A stretch of 64,000 nt of DNA from Streptomyces sp. BK340 (lineage in GTDB: Bacteria; Actinomycetota; Actinomycetes; Streptomycetales; Streptomycetaceae). This document shows positions 23,415 to 31,861 of this stretch, in pieces. The notes below the pieces were generated by a model. The model saw nothing but the letters and a program-made list of their open reading frames with translations. It was not told the origin of the DNA and did not search any database. Every line of letters starts with the position of its first letter. Positions within the stretch are counted from its first letter, which is position 1. The DNA lies in assembly GCF_007827595.1 (NCBI RefSeq), contig NZ_VISR01000029.1, forward strand, positions 62,001 to 126,000, written 5' to 3'. A program made the position numbers and the translations under genes.

Positions 23415-24361
23415 CAGGAACCGCTCCTCTGGTGATTCGCGTTCAGACCACTGGTCAGGGCAAGGAACGCCTCTTCAAGGCCCCCGCCGGTCACTTCTAC
23501 GTTGCGCAGGTGGCCTGTTCGCGCAAGGGTCGTCACGGTGAGGTCCGCGTCGGACGTCGTCAGGTGGATCCGCGCGCCGCGGACCTCCACCTCGGTGACA
23601 CCCGGCAGCCTCGCGAAGCCGTCGGCGCCGGCGTCGCCGAGGTCGATACTCACGATCTTGCCGCCCATGCTCCGCTTGAGCTCCGCTCCGGTGCCGTCGG
23701 CCAGTACCTTGCCCTGGGCGATGACGACGATGCGCTTGGCGTATTCGTCGGCCTCCTCCATGTAATGGGTGGAGAAGAGCAGGGTGTTGCCGCGTGCGGC
23801 GTAGGCCGCCATCGTCGTCCAGAGGTCCCGGCGCGACTGGATGTCGAGCGCGGCCGTGGGCTCGTCGAGCACGATCAGGTCGGGGTTGCCGGCCAGAGCG
23901 AGGGCGAAGCGGACGCGCTGGGCCTGCCCGCCCGAGAGCTTGTCGACACGCCGGGTGGCGAGCTTGGTGAGCTGGGCGGTCTCCAGGATCTCACCCAGGG
24001 GCAGCGGAGCCTCGTAGGTGCCGCGCACGAAGTTGATGAGCTCCTGGATGGTGACCCGGGGGATCAGCCCGCCCTCCTGGAGCATCGCGCCGATCTTCCC
24101 CTCCCGGACGGCGCGTCCGGGCTCGTTGCCGAAGAGCCGGATCTCGCCGCCGTCGTGCGGAAGCAGGCCGAGCATCATGTTGATGGTGGTGGACTTGCCG
24201 GCTCCGTTCGGGCCGAGGAGTGCCACCGTCTCCCCGCGTTCGATCTCCAGGTCGAGCCCGTTGACGGCGTGGACGTTCCCATAGGTCTTCGTCACGCTTG
24301 CGAAGCTCACCGCAGAGCCCGTCCTCTGTGGCGCTCTGGAGTACGTACTTGTTTGCGTCAT
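23414..24361 (-). CDS. ABC exporter ATPase (DrrA-like)
   Basis: 315 residues. Walker A LLGPNGAGKSTT, signature LSGGQAQRVRFA, Walker B LIVLDEPTAALD and switch His in FSTHYMEEAD. A C-terminal domain of ~90 residues follows, as in drug-resistance DrrA proteins. The first ~15 residues (MTQTSTYSRAPQRTG) are an unstructured leader. It is the first gene of the exporter/two-component transcription unit, separated from the PKS operon by a strong terminator and preceded by a small inverted repeat at 24412-24427. Confidence 0.9.
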   Translation of the reverse strand: MTQTSTYSRAPQRTGSAVSFASVTKTYGNVHAVNGLDLEIERGETVALLGPNGAGKSTTINMMLGLLPHDGGEIRLFGNEPGRAVREGKIGAMLQEGGLIPRVTIQELINFVRGTYEAPLPLGEILETAQLTKLATRRVDKLSGGQAQRVRFALALAGNPDLIVLDEPTAALDIQSRRDLWTTMAAYAARGNTLLFSTHYMEEADEYAKRIVVIAQGKVLADGTGAELKRSMGGKIVSIDLGDAGADGFARLPGVTEVEVRGARIHLTTSDADLTVTTLARTGHLRNVEVTGGGLEEAFLALTSGLNANHQRSGS

Positions 24362-24411
24362 GGGGACAACGCTATGGTTCCGGCTTCGCCCGCCAACAGA
24401 GACAAAGATGC

Positions 24412-24427
24412 TCTCCTGAGCAGGAGA
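24412..24427. promoter_or_regulatory. Candidate operator of the ABC/two-component operon
   Basis: TCTCCTG-AG-CAGGAGA, a 7-bp inverted repeat centred about 58 bp upstream of the ATPase start codon, where a -10/-35 region is expected. The cognate response regulator is a plausible binder. Confidence 0.4.
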
Positions 24428-24457
24428 TATGTCCTGCCTACGCCGACGGAGCGCAAA

Positions 24458-24506
24458 GGCATGAGCCCCCGTACGGAACCTTGCGGTCCGGACGGGGGCT
24501 CATGCC
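24458..24506 (-). terminator. Terminator of the minimal PKS operon
   Basis: A perfect 15-bp stem GGCATGAGCCCCCGT (24458-24472) / ACGGGGGCTCATGCC (24492-24506), 17 bp after the ACP gene. It insulates the PKS operon from the exporter operon on the same strand. Confidence 0.85.
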
Positions 24507-24522
24507 CGCTTCTGCAATCAGG

Positions 24523-24780
24523 TCAAGCGGCGGCGGAGATCCTGCCGTTTACGAAGGCCAGGAACTCGCCGGGGGTGACGATCGCGTCCATCTCCTCCTC
24601 GGACAGGGAGATGCCGTATTCGCGCTCGGTGAGACTGACCGCCTCCATCCGGGCCAGGGAGTCATAGCCGAGGTCCTGGAAAGACAGCTCGAGGATGTCG
24701 CCGTCAAGGCTGGTCGTCTCGTCCTCACCCGCGGCCTTGCGCAGTATCCGCTTCAGGTCGTCGATGCTGAACTCACTCAT
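24523..24780 (-). CDS. Type II PKS acyl carrier protein
   Basis: 85 residues, acidic and helical. The phosphopantetheine attachment site is LGYDSLARME, with Ser at about residue 41. The length and the position directly behind KS-alpha and KS-beta fit the ACP of the minimal polyketide synthase that carries the growing poly-beta-ketone. Ribosome-binding site GAGGAGAA upstream. It is the last gene of the operon 29254 to 24523. Confidence 0.95.
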   Translation of the reverse strand: MSEFSIDDLKRILRKAAGEDETTSLDGDILELSFQDLGYDSLARMEAVSLTEREYGISLSEEEMDAIVTPGEFLAFVNGRISAAA

Positions 24781-24811
24781 GATTTTCTCCTCAATGTGGG
24801 GGACTTGGCGC

Positions 24812-26029
24812 CTACGCCACCGAGCGGACGACCAGCGCGGCGTTGAACCCGCCGTAGCCGCGTGCGACGATCAAGGCGGTGCGCACCGCGCCCTGCCGGG
24901 GCTCCCGGACCAGATCGAGCTCGTGGCGGAAGGCTTCGCGCGTCACGTTGATGGTCGGCGGGATGATTCCGTCGCGGATCGACAGCAGCGCAGCGGCGAC
25001 ATCGAGCGGCGCACCACCGGAACTCAGCCGTCCGGTCATGGTCTTGGGCGCGGTGACCGGAACCCCGCGCGGCCCGAAGACGGCGGCCAGTGCCGTGGCC
25101 TCGGCCCGGTCGAGGTCCGGGACCCCGGCCGCGTCGGCGAAGACGACATCGACCTCGTCGGCGCGGATCCCCGCGTCAGCCAGCGCGCCCGACACGGCCG
25201 CCTCCAGACGCGGCCCACGACCGGTGGCCTGCGCGGGATCGAAGGTGGCGCAGTAGCCGGCGATCTCTCCGTAGACCTGAGCGGCGCCCCGCTCCCTGGC
25301 CTTGTCCGCGTCCTCGACGATCAGGATCGCGCCGCCCTCGCCGATCACATGGCCGCTCGCCCGCTCGTCGAAGGGCTGGTACGCCCGGTCCGGGTCGGTC
25401 CGCCGGCTGAGCCTGCCGCTCGGGATCTGTGCCGCCACCGCCCAGGGCGACAGCGGTGACTCCATCCCGCCCGACACCACCATGCCCGTACCCCGGCGCA
25501 CATGCCTGCGGGCCTGGCCGAGTACGTCGAGCCCGCCGGCCTGCTCGGTGACGATGACACCCGTCGGGCCGCGCATGTTCCGGCGAATGGAGATCTGGCC
25601 GGTGTTCACCGCGTAGAACCAGGCGAACGACTGGTAGACGCTGACATGCTCGGGGCCGCGCGACCAGAGCGCCTCCAGCTCGCGCTGGCCGAATTCGAAG
25701 CCGCCCGCGGAGCTGGCCGTGACCACGCCGCGGTCGAACGGGTCGAATCCCTCGGTGTCGGCGCCGGCGCCGGCGTCCTCCATCGCCCAGTCCGTGGCCG
25801 CGAGCGCGAACTGAGTCATCCTGTCGGTCTGCGGAAGCAGTCGCCCGGGAAGGTGCGCGGCGGGGTCGAACCCGCTTATCTCACCAGCGAGCCGGACGGG
25901 GTAGGAGGACGCGTCGAACCGTGCGATCGGTCCGATCGCGTTCGTCGCGTCGAGCGTTCTCTTCCAGAATTCCTCGGTGCCCAGCCCATTGGGCGCGCAC
26001 ACACCGATTCCGGTGATGACCGCTGTCAT
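24812..26029 (-). CDS. Type II PKS KS-beta (chain length factor)
   Basis: 405 residues with the ketosynthase fold but with the active-site cysteine replaced by glutamine (VTEQAGGLD), the diagnostic feature of KS-beta. It forms the heterodimer with KS-alpha that sets chain length and decarboxylates malonyl-ACP. The start overlaps the KS-alpha stop by four bases (ATGA), giving equimolar coupled translation. The residues that line the chain-length cavity cannot be interpreted by eye, so chain length is left open. Confidence 0.95.
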   Translation of the reverse strand: MTAVITGIGVCAPNGLGTEEFWKRTLDATNAIGPIARFDASSYPVRLAGEISGFDPAAHLPGRLLPQTDRMTQFALAATDWAMEDAGAGADTEGFDPFDRGVVTASSAGGFEFGQRELEALWSRGPEHVSVYQSFAWFYAVNTGQISIRRNMRGPTGVIVTEQAGGLDVLGQARRHVRRGTGMVVSGGMESPLSPWAVAAQIPSGRLSRRTDPDRAYQPFDERASGHVIGEGGAILIVEDADKARERGAAQVYGEIAGYCATFDPAQATGRGPRLEAAVSGALADAGIRADEVDVVFADAAGVPDLDRAEATALAAVFGPRGVPVTAPKTMTGRLSSGGAPLDVAAALLSIRDGIIPPTINVTREAFRHELDLVREPRQGAVRTALIVARGYGGFNAALVVRSVA

Positions 26030-27294
26030 TTCGCCGCCTTTCCCGGCCGGGTGAGCAGCATGGCGCTCTGGAAGCCGCCGAAGCCGCTGCCGACCGTCAA
26101 AACCGTGTCGAGCTTCTTCTCGCGCGCCACGAGGGGGACGTAATCGAGATCGAGTTCCGGATCCGGGTCGTCGAGGTTGGCCGTCGGCGGGATGACGCCG
26201 TGCTCGATCGCCAGGGCGCAGGCCGCGACCTCTATGGAACCGACGGCACCCAGCGAGTGCCCGATGACCGCCTTGATCGAGCTCACCGGGGTCGTGAGCG
26301 CGTGTGCCCCGAGGCTGCGTTTGAAGGCCGCGGACTCGTGCCGGTCGTTCTGCCGGGTGCCGGTGCCGTGCGCGTTGATGTAGTCGACCGCCTCGGCCGG
26401 CAGCTTGGCCTGGCCGAGCGCGGCGTCGATGGCCTCGGCCATCTCCCGGCCGTCCGGCCGCAGGCCCGTCATGTGATGGGCGTTGCTGCGGGCGGCGAAG
26501 CCCGAGATCTCGGCATAGATGCGCGCGCCCCGCCGCACCGCCCGGTCGTACTCCTCCAGCACCAGTACCGCGGCGCCCTCGGCGAGGACGAAGCCGTTGC
26601 GGGTGCGGTTGAAGGGCCGCAGCGCGTGTTCCGGGTCGTCGTTGCGGTTCGAGGTGGCCCGGATGGCGTCGAAGCAGGCGAACGTGATGGGTGACAGGGG
26701 AGCGTCGGCGGCTCCGGCGATCATCACGTCCGCCGAGCCCTCGCGGATCAGCTCGGTGGCGTGCCCGACCGAGTCCAGGCCGGAGGTGCAGCCGGCGGAG
26801 ATCAGGGCGGCGGGGCCCTCCGCGCCGGCCTTCCAGGCGACCTCGGCGGCGAGCGAGCTGGGGACGAAGTAGTCGTAGAGGTGCGGGACGGCGTAGGCCG
26901 GGTCGACGACCCAGTCACGGCCGCCGTTGCTCAGGACGTTGTACTCCTCGTCGAGCTTCGTGGTGCAGCCGACGGCGTTGCCGAGACTCACGCCCATCCG
27001 GCCCGGCGCGACGTCCTCGGCCTCCAGGCCGCTGTCCGCGAGCGCGTCGCGGGTGCAGACGACGGCGAACTGCGCGGCCCGGTCCATGCGCCGGATCTCC
27101 TGCGGCGACAGTCCTTCCATGGCGGGGTCGAAGTCGCACTCCGCCGCGATGCGGGACCGGAATGGCGACGGATCGAAGAAAGTGACAGCCCTTGTGGCCG
27201 TTCGGCCCTGGACGATCCGATCCCAGAAGGCCTTCTTCCCGGGATCTCCAGGTGCCACCACACCGATACCGGTGATCGCGACACGCCGGTCCAT
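26026..27294 (-). CDS. Type II PKS KS-alpha (ketosynthase)
   Basis: 422 residues. The catalytic cysteine lies in ALISAGCTSGLDSVGHA. The two active-site histidines are in NAHGTGTRQND and VIGHSLGAVGSIE, the complete Cys-His-His triad of a condensing enzyme. With KS-beta and ACP it builds the poly-beta-ketone from malonyl units. The gene starts two bases from the upstream aromatase/cyclase stop, so the operon order is O-methyltransferase, aromatase/cyclase, KS-alpha, KS-beta, ACP. Confidence 0.97.
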   Translation of the reverse strand: MDRRVAITGIGVVAPGDPGKKAFWDRIVQGRTATRAVTFFDPSPFRSRIAAECDFDPAMEGLSPQEIRRMDRAAQFAVVCTRDALADSGLEAEDVAPGRMGVSLGNAVGCTTKLDEEYNVLSNGGRDWVVDPAYAVPHLYDYFVPSSLAAEVAWKAGAEGPAALISAGCTSGLDSVGHATELIREGSADVMIAGAADAPLSPITFACFDAIRATSNRNDDPEHALRPFNRTRNGFVLAEGAAVLVLEEYDRAVRRGARIYAEISGFAARSNAHHMTGLRPDGREMAEAIDAALGQAKLPAEAVDYINAHGTGTRQNDRHESAAFKRSLGAHALTTPVSSIKAVIGHSLGAVGSIEVAACALAIEHGVIPPTANLDDPDPELDLDYVPLVAREKKLDTVLTVGSGFGGFQSAMLLTRPGKAAK

Positions 27295-27296
27295 AG

Positions 27297-28238
27297 TTAC
27301 GCTCCCTCCGAGCGGGGCGAAGCGGATGGGGCACCTCGGGCCGGGCCGAAGGCTCGCGCCAGGCCGTCGAGGAGCGCCGGATCCGCTTCGTCACGCGCCT
27401 TGTTCACATGTGTCGTCAGCTCTTCGCGGCCCCACCCCGTCCCGGACGCCTCGACGGGGCCGAGGACGGCGGTCCGTACCGCCGTGACCCGGGTGCCGGT
27501 TCCATCCGTTTCCAGGGCGAAGGTGCCGTGCAATGAGGTGTGCAGTGGGGGCAGCTCGCCGAGCTGCTTCCAGGCCGTACGGTCCGGCAGGTGGACGAAG
27601 GCGCGCCGGGCCGCCGGTGCCGCTCCCGTCCCGTACAGCACGATCTGGTGTTCCGGCCCGGTGTGAACGCTCTCGGCGGTGCGGCAGCCGGGCACCCGCC
27701 GAGGCCAGGCGCCCGCGTCGCGGAGGAACGCCCGTACCTCGCTGACCGGGGCGTCGAGGAACAGGGTGTCCTCCTGCCGTACGGTGCGGGCAGCCGCCTC
27801 GGCGCCCTGCTCGGCCGTCCGCTTGAGGGCGGCGAGCTGCATCGGAATTCCACGTTCCATCCGGGCGGCGAAGGCTCCGTCGTCGTCGGCCGCCTCCCAG
27901 GAGTGCCACAGTTCGACGAGGCACTCCTGCGGGCCCACGGTCCGCACGCGCCATTCGCCGCGCAGGGAGGTGACCGGCGGCGGAGGCCCCAGGTGTTCGA
28001 AGGCGACCGTTCCGGCCGCGGGGTCGAGCTCCCGCCGGGCCGTCCAGGTGCGTACGGCGTCGCCGTCGGCCACCCAGCGCTGGACCAGGTCACCGGTCGC
28101 CGTCCGCTCCAGGCAGGCGATGTGCACGACCGTGGGCGAGGACCGGACCGGCTCGGTGGGGTCGGCCAACAGAGCGTAGACGGACGCCGCCGTCCTGCCG
28201 ACGGTCACGCTGTGGGAAGTCGTTCCGTGGGTGGTCAC
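27297..28238 (-). CDS. Polyketide aromatase/cyclase, didomain SRPBCC
   Basis: 313 residues from GTG 28238 (VTTHGTTSHSVTVGRTAASV), overlapping the methyltransferase stop by four bases, with GAGGAA upstream; the longer open frame lies inside the methyltransferase. It has two START-like helix-grip domains: about residues 1-150 (VYALLADPTEPVRSSPTVVH) and 155-300 (APVSEVRAFLRDAGAWPRRV). These are the cyclase/aromatase type that fold and dehydrate the reduced or unreduced poly-ketone. A second, different didomain enzyme is encoded at 54380-55318, so one may act on the first ring and the other on a later ring. Confidence 0.9.
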   Translation of the reverse strand: MTTHGTTSHSVTVGRTAASVYALLADPTEPVRSSPTVVHIACLERTATGDLVQRWVADGDAVRTWTARRELDPAAGTVAFEHLGPPPPVTSLRGEWRVRTVGPQECLVELWHSWEAADDDGAFAARMERGIPMQLAALKRTAEQGAEAAARTVRQEDTLFLDAPVSEVRAFLRDAGAWPRRVPGCRTAESVHTGPEHQIVLYGTGAAPAARRAFVHLPDRTAWKQLGELPPLHTSLHGTFALETDGTGTRVTAVRTAVLGPVEASGTGWGREELTTHVNKARDEADPALLDGLARAFGPARGAPSASPRSEGA

Positions 28239-29254
28239 TGTTCCTCCTCGTCGGCGTCGGCGGGCTTCTCGGCCACGACGACCCGCAGCGGCAGGCCGTC
28301 GCGCCGGTGGACACGGGCGCCGACGAGGCCGCACGCGTCCAGCATCCGCACGTAGTCGTCCGGGGAATGGACTTCGCCACCCGCCGTCCAGGCCAGCATG
28401 AGCAGTTCGAGCATGTGGGCGTGGTGGGCCTGGGCCGGGGGCACATCGCCCGTGGTGAAGCCGGCGATCACCAGCCGGCCGCCCGGCCGCAGCACACCCG
28501 AGAGCCTGTGCAGGAGCGCGCTCGAGCGCTCCTTGGAGAACTGACAGAGCAGATTCGATACGACGACGACGTCGTAGGGGCCGCCGAGCGGCACGGAGAA
28601 GGCGTCACCCGCGATGAATCCGGTGCGGTCGGCAAGCCCGAGCCGTTCGGCGTGCTTACGGGCCACATCGAGCACGTTCGGCCAGTCCAGGCACCAGACC
28701 CGCGACAGCGGATCTCCGCCTGCCACGGCGTAGCCGAACAGGCCCGCGCCACTGCCGACGTCCAGGATGTCCGCCCGGCCGGTGCCGAGCGTCTCGGCCA
28801 CGAAAGCCGCACCCGCCTTGGTGACGAACGTCAGGTTCTCCGCGAAGTCCACCCAGTAGCCACAGCCGGGTGAGTCGGCCGTCTCCTCGGTGAGCGGGGC
28901 ACCGGTCCGTACGATGTCGCCGAGCCGCTTCATGGTGTCCCACTCCCAGTCGCTGGAGGCGACGTTCACATTCGCACCCGCATAGCCGGGACTTGAGGTG
29001 ACGAGCAGGTCGGCACCGCCGTCGGGAAGCCGGAAGCGCTCGCCGTCGGCGTCAAGGAGCCCGGCGGCGACGAGGCTCCGCAGCAGGATCCGGGTCCCGC
29101 GCGGTGAGGTCTTGAGCGTGGCCGCCACTTCACCGGCGTCGGCCGGCCCGTCGGCGAGGGCGTCGAACAGCCGCAGCTCCACGGCGGTGCGGAGCAGATA
29201 GGTGGACCGATAGGCCGTCATCATCTCCAGCAGCCGCTGACGAGTGATCGTCAT
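28235..29254 (-). CDS. SAM-dependent O-methyltransferase
   Basis: 339 residues from ATG 29254, with GGAGT just upstream. An N-terminal winged-helix dimerisation domain (LLRTAVELRLFDALADGPAD) precedes the SAM domain with motif I ILDVGSGAGLFGYAVAGG and motif II-like acidic strand WCLDWPNVLDVARKHAERLG. The family (Methyltransf_2, TcmN/DnrK-like) O-methylates phenols or sugar hydroxyls of aromatic polyketides. As the first gene of the PKS operon its promoter carries the SARP-type repeats at 29342-29359. Confidence 0.88.
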   Translation of the reverse strand: MTITRQRLLEMMTAYRSTYLLRTAVELRLFDALADGPADAGEVAATLKTSPRGTRILLRSLVAAGLLDADGERFRLPDGGADLLVTSSPGYAGANVNVASSDWEWDTMKRLGDIVRTGAPLTEETADSPGCGYWVDFAENLTFVTKAGAAFVAETLGTGRADILDVGSGAGLFGYAVAGGDPLSRVWCLDWPNVLDVARKHAERLGLADRTGFIAGDAFSVPLGGPYDVVVVSNLLCQFSKERSSALLHRLSGVLRPGGRLVIAGFTTGDVPPAQAHHAHMLELLMLAWTAGGEVHSPDDYVRMLDACGLVGARVHRRDGLPLRVVVAEKPADADEEEQ

Positions 29255-29327
29255 GGGCACTCCTTTCGCCGTGAGATCAGGGGCCGGGGACCGGGGCGAC
29301 TTGCCTTCAAGGGTCGTTCCGGATACC

Positions 29328-29359
29328 AGCGTGCGGGAGCCTGTTCGAGCGAGCCTCAA
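29328..29359 (-). promoter_or_regulatory. SARP-type promoter of the minimal PKS operon
   Basis: On the minus strand TTGAGGC (29359-29353) and TCGAACA (29348-29342) are 11 bp apart. CACGCT (29333-29328), a -10-like hexamer, follows 8 bp later. A further pair CGGAACG/TTGAAGG with 11-bp spacing (29321-29304) lies downstream but has no good -10. Confidence 0.6.
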
Positions 29360-29386
29360 TGCCGGGCCGAGGCCGATTTCAGAGCT

Positions 29387-29429
29387 TCCATCGACGCTCC
29401 ATAACGGCTCGAACCGATCACGTCACCTT
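29387..29429 (+). promoter_or_regulatory. SARP-type promoter of the deoxysugar operon
   Basis: Three heptamers TCCATCG (29387), TCCATAA (29398) and TCGAACC (29409) at exact 11-bp spacing; -10-like CACCTT at 29424-29429 follows 8 bp after the last one. It is back to back with the PKS operon site. Confidence 0.7.
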
Positions 29430-29474
29430 GACAGTGGGAGTGGTCCAACGACGCCTTGCCTGGAGGCAGTGACA

Positions 29475-30779
29475 ATGAACGAGGGAAAAGCACTGCTGTT
29501 GAAGCAGGTTCGCCAATACCATCAGGATGCCTCGCCCCCAACGGAGTTCATTCCGGGGGTCACGCCCATTCTGCCGTCCGGTGCCGTCCTTGACGAGGAG
29601 GACAGGGCAGCGCTCGTCGGGGCCGCACTCGACATGCGGATAGCGTCGGGGGTCCATTCCCTGAAGTTCGAGCGGACCTTCGCCAAGACACTGGGCCGCA
29701 GGAAGGCACACCTCACGAACTCCGGGTCCTCCGCGAATCTGCTCGCCCTGTCGGCCCTGATGGCACCCGAGCTCGAAGACCGCCGGCTCGTACCCGGTGA
29801 TGAGGTGATCACCGTCGCGGCAGGTTTTCCGACCACGGTGAATCCCATCATTCAGAACGGGCTGATACCCGTCTTCGTGGACGTCGAACTCGGCACCTAC
29901 AACACGACATACGAGCGGGTCGAGGCCGCGATCGGTCCCCGGACCCGGGCCATCATGATCGCCCACGCGCTCGGCAATCCCTTTCCGGTGGCGGAAATCG
30001 CCCAGCTCGCCGAGGATCGCGACCTGTTCCTCATCGAGGACAACTGCGACGCCCTGGGATCTCTGTACCAGGGACGGCAGACCGGCACGTTCGGCGATTT
30101 CGCCACCCTCAGCTTCTACCCGGCGCACCACATCACGATGGGCGAGGGCGGCTGTGTGCTCAGCGACAACCTCGTGCTGGCGAGGGTCGTCGAGTCACTG
30201 CGCGACTGGGGGCGGGACTGCTGGTGCGAGCCCGGCGAGAACAACAAGTGCCGTAAGCGCTTCGAATACCAGATGGGGTCGCTGCCCTACGGCTACGACC
30301 ACAAGTACACGTTCTCGCACGTCGGTTACAACCTGAAGTCGACCGATCTCCAGGCCGCACTCGGACTCACCCAGCTGAGCAAGCTCTCCGAATTCGGTGT
30401 CGCCCGGCGGCGCAATTGGCTCCGACTGCGCGACGGGCTCGCAGGGATCCCCGGACTTCTGCTGCCCGAGGCGGCCCCCGACAGTGATCCGTCCTGGTTT
30501 GGATTCGCGATCACCGTGCTGCCGGAAGCACCCTTCGGCCGTCGCGAACTCATCGACTTCCTTGAATCACGGCAGATCGGCACGCGACTGCTCTTCGCCG
30601 GCAACCTCACCCGGCACCCGGCCTATCAGGACCGGAATTTCCGGGTCGTGGGGGACCTCGCCAACAGCGACATCGTCACCGAGCGGACGTTCTGGGTCGG
30701 AGTCTATCCAGGGCTGACCGAAGAGATGATCGACTACGTGGTCACTTCCATCCGGCAATTCACCCTGAGCCACCGCTGA
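29475..30779 (+). CDS. NDP-4-keto-6-deoxyhexose 3-dehydrase (E1/RfbH, UrdQ/LanQ-like)
   Basis: 434 residues from ATG 29475 with GGAGG upstream; the longer frame to 29244 lies in the promoter. A DegT/DnrJ/EryC1 fold in which the PLP-binding lysine is replaced by histidine (SFYPAHHITMGEGG), the hallmark of the C-3 deoxygenating branch. All four cysteines of the E1-type [2Fe-2S] cluster are present with the expected spacing C-x57-C-x1-C-x7-C, ending in CWCEPGENNKC. It should remove the 3-hydroxyl of a 4-keto-6-deoxysugar, giving 3,6-dideoxy or, with a 2,3-dehydratase, 2,3,6-trideoxy sugars such as rhodinose or amicetose. The electron-donating reductase is not seen in the window. Confidence 0.92.
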   Translation: MNEGKALLLKQVRQYHQDASPPTEFIPGVTPILPSGAVLDEEDRAALVGAALDMRIASGVHSLKFERTFAKTLGRRKAHLTNSGSSANLLALSALMAPELEDRRLVPGDEVITVAAGFPTTVNPIIQNGLIPVFVDVELGTYNTTYERVEAAIGPRTRAIMIAHALGNPFPVAEIAQLAEDRDLFLIEDNCDALGSLYQGRQTGTFGDFATLSFYPAHHITMGEGGCVLSDNLVLARVVESLRDWGRDCWCEPGENNKCRKRFEYQMGSLPYGYDHKYTFSHVGYNLKSTDLQAALGLTQLSKLSEFGVARRRNWLRLRDGLAGIPGLLLPEAAPDSDPSWFGFAITVLPEAPFGRRELIDFLESRQIGTRLLFAGNLTRHPAYQDRNFRVVGDLANSDIVTERTFWVGVYPGLTEEMIDYVVTSIRQFTLSHR

Positions 30780-30796
30780 GCAGAAAGAGAACGGAC

Positions 30797-31861
30797 ATGA
30801 AGGCTTTGGTTCTCTCGGGCGGAAAGGGCACGAGGCTTCGCCCCTTCACTCACTCCATGCCGAAACAGCTGGTCCCGGTCGCCAACAAGCCCGTACTGGT
30901 GCACTGTCTGGAGAACATACGGGACATCGGGGTGACCGAGGTCGGCCTGATCGTGGGCGACCGGCGGGACCAGATCGAGGCCGCGGTCGGCGACGGCTCA
31001 GGGCTCGGGCTGCGGATCACCTACATCGAGCAGGACGCGCCGCGCGGACTCGCGCACGCCGTCGCCATCGCACGGGACTTCCTCGGTGACGACGACTTCG
31101 TGATGTACCTCGGCGACAACGTGGTGGTCGGCGGCGTCGCCGAGGCCGCGGCGGACTTCCGCGCCCACCGGCCGGCCGCGAGCGGAATGGTGGTCAAGGT
31201 GGCCGACCCCAGCGCGTTCGGTGTCGCCGAGGTCGGCCCGGACGGAAGGGTGGAGCGGCTCGTCGAGAAGCCGAAGGAGCCGCGCAGCGATCTCATTCTG
31301 ATCGGCGTGTACTTCTTCACCCCGGCCATCCACCAGGCGGTCGCCGCCATCGAGCCCAGCGCGCGCGGTGAGTTGGAGATCACCGATGCCATCCAGTGGC
31401 TGGTCGACTCCGGCGCAGACGTAAGGGCCCGCGACTACGGCTGCTACTGGAAGGACACGGGTCGTGTCGAGGACATCCTGGAGTGCAACCGTGAGCTCCT
31501 GGACGGGCTGACCCACGAGATCGCCGGAGAGGTCGATGCGGCCAGCGTGATCAGCGGGCCGGTCGTCGTCGAGGCGGGGGCTCGTGTCGTGGATTCCCGC
31601 GTCACCGGCCCCGCCGTCATCGGCGCCGGTACCGTGCTGCGGGGCTGTGCCGTGCGGCCGTACACGGCGATCGGCCGTGACTGCGTCCTGACCGGGACGG
31701 ACATCGGCGATTCCATCGTGCTTGAGGGCGCCTCGATCGACCAGGTGGCCGGAATCCAGGGCTCCTTGGTGGGGCGGCAGGCTCGGGTCCGTTCCCTGGA
31801 GGACCAGGAGCAGCACCGGCTCATCGTGGGGGACGACACTCTGGTGGAGGTGGCCGCCTGA
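30797..31861 (+). CDS. Glucose-1-phosphate thymidylyltransferase (long StrD-type)
   Basis: 354 residues. The nucleotidyltransferase signature LSGGKGTRLRPFTHSMPKQL is at the N-terminus, followed by YLGDNVV and VEKPKEPRSD. The C-terminal ~100 residues carry hexapeptide repeats (ISGPVVVEAGARVVDSRVTG), as in the long-form enzymes of antibiotic deoxysugar pathways. It makes the NDP-glucose that starts the pathway. Its stop overlaps the dehydratase start (TGATG), so both are coupled. Confidence 0.95.
   Translation: MKALVLSGGKGTRLRPFTHSMPKQLVPVANKPVLVHCLENIRDIGVTEVGLIVGDRRDQIEAAVGDGSGLGLRITYIEQDAPRGLAHAVAIARDFLGDDDFVMYLGDNVVVGGVAEAAADFRAHRPAASGMVVKVADPSAFGVAEVGPDGRVERLVEKPKEPRSDLILIGVYFFTPAIHQAVAAIEPSARGELEITDAIQWLVDSGADVRARDYGCYWKDTGRVEDILECNRELLDGLTHEIAGEVDAASVISGPVVVEAGARVVDSRVTGPAVIGAGTVLRGCAVRPYTAIGRDCVLTGTDIGDSIVLEGASIDQVAGIQGSLVGRQARVRSLEDQEQHRLIVGDDTLVEVAA

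Noticed and set aside
29304..29321. Additional heptamer pair TTGAAGG/CGGAACG upstream of the PKS operon
   Set aside because: The spacing is right, but no usable -10 follows and a better site lies at 29342-29359, so it is not counted as a separate promoter.
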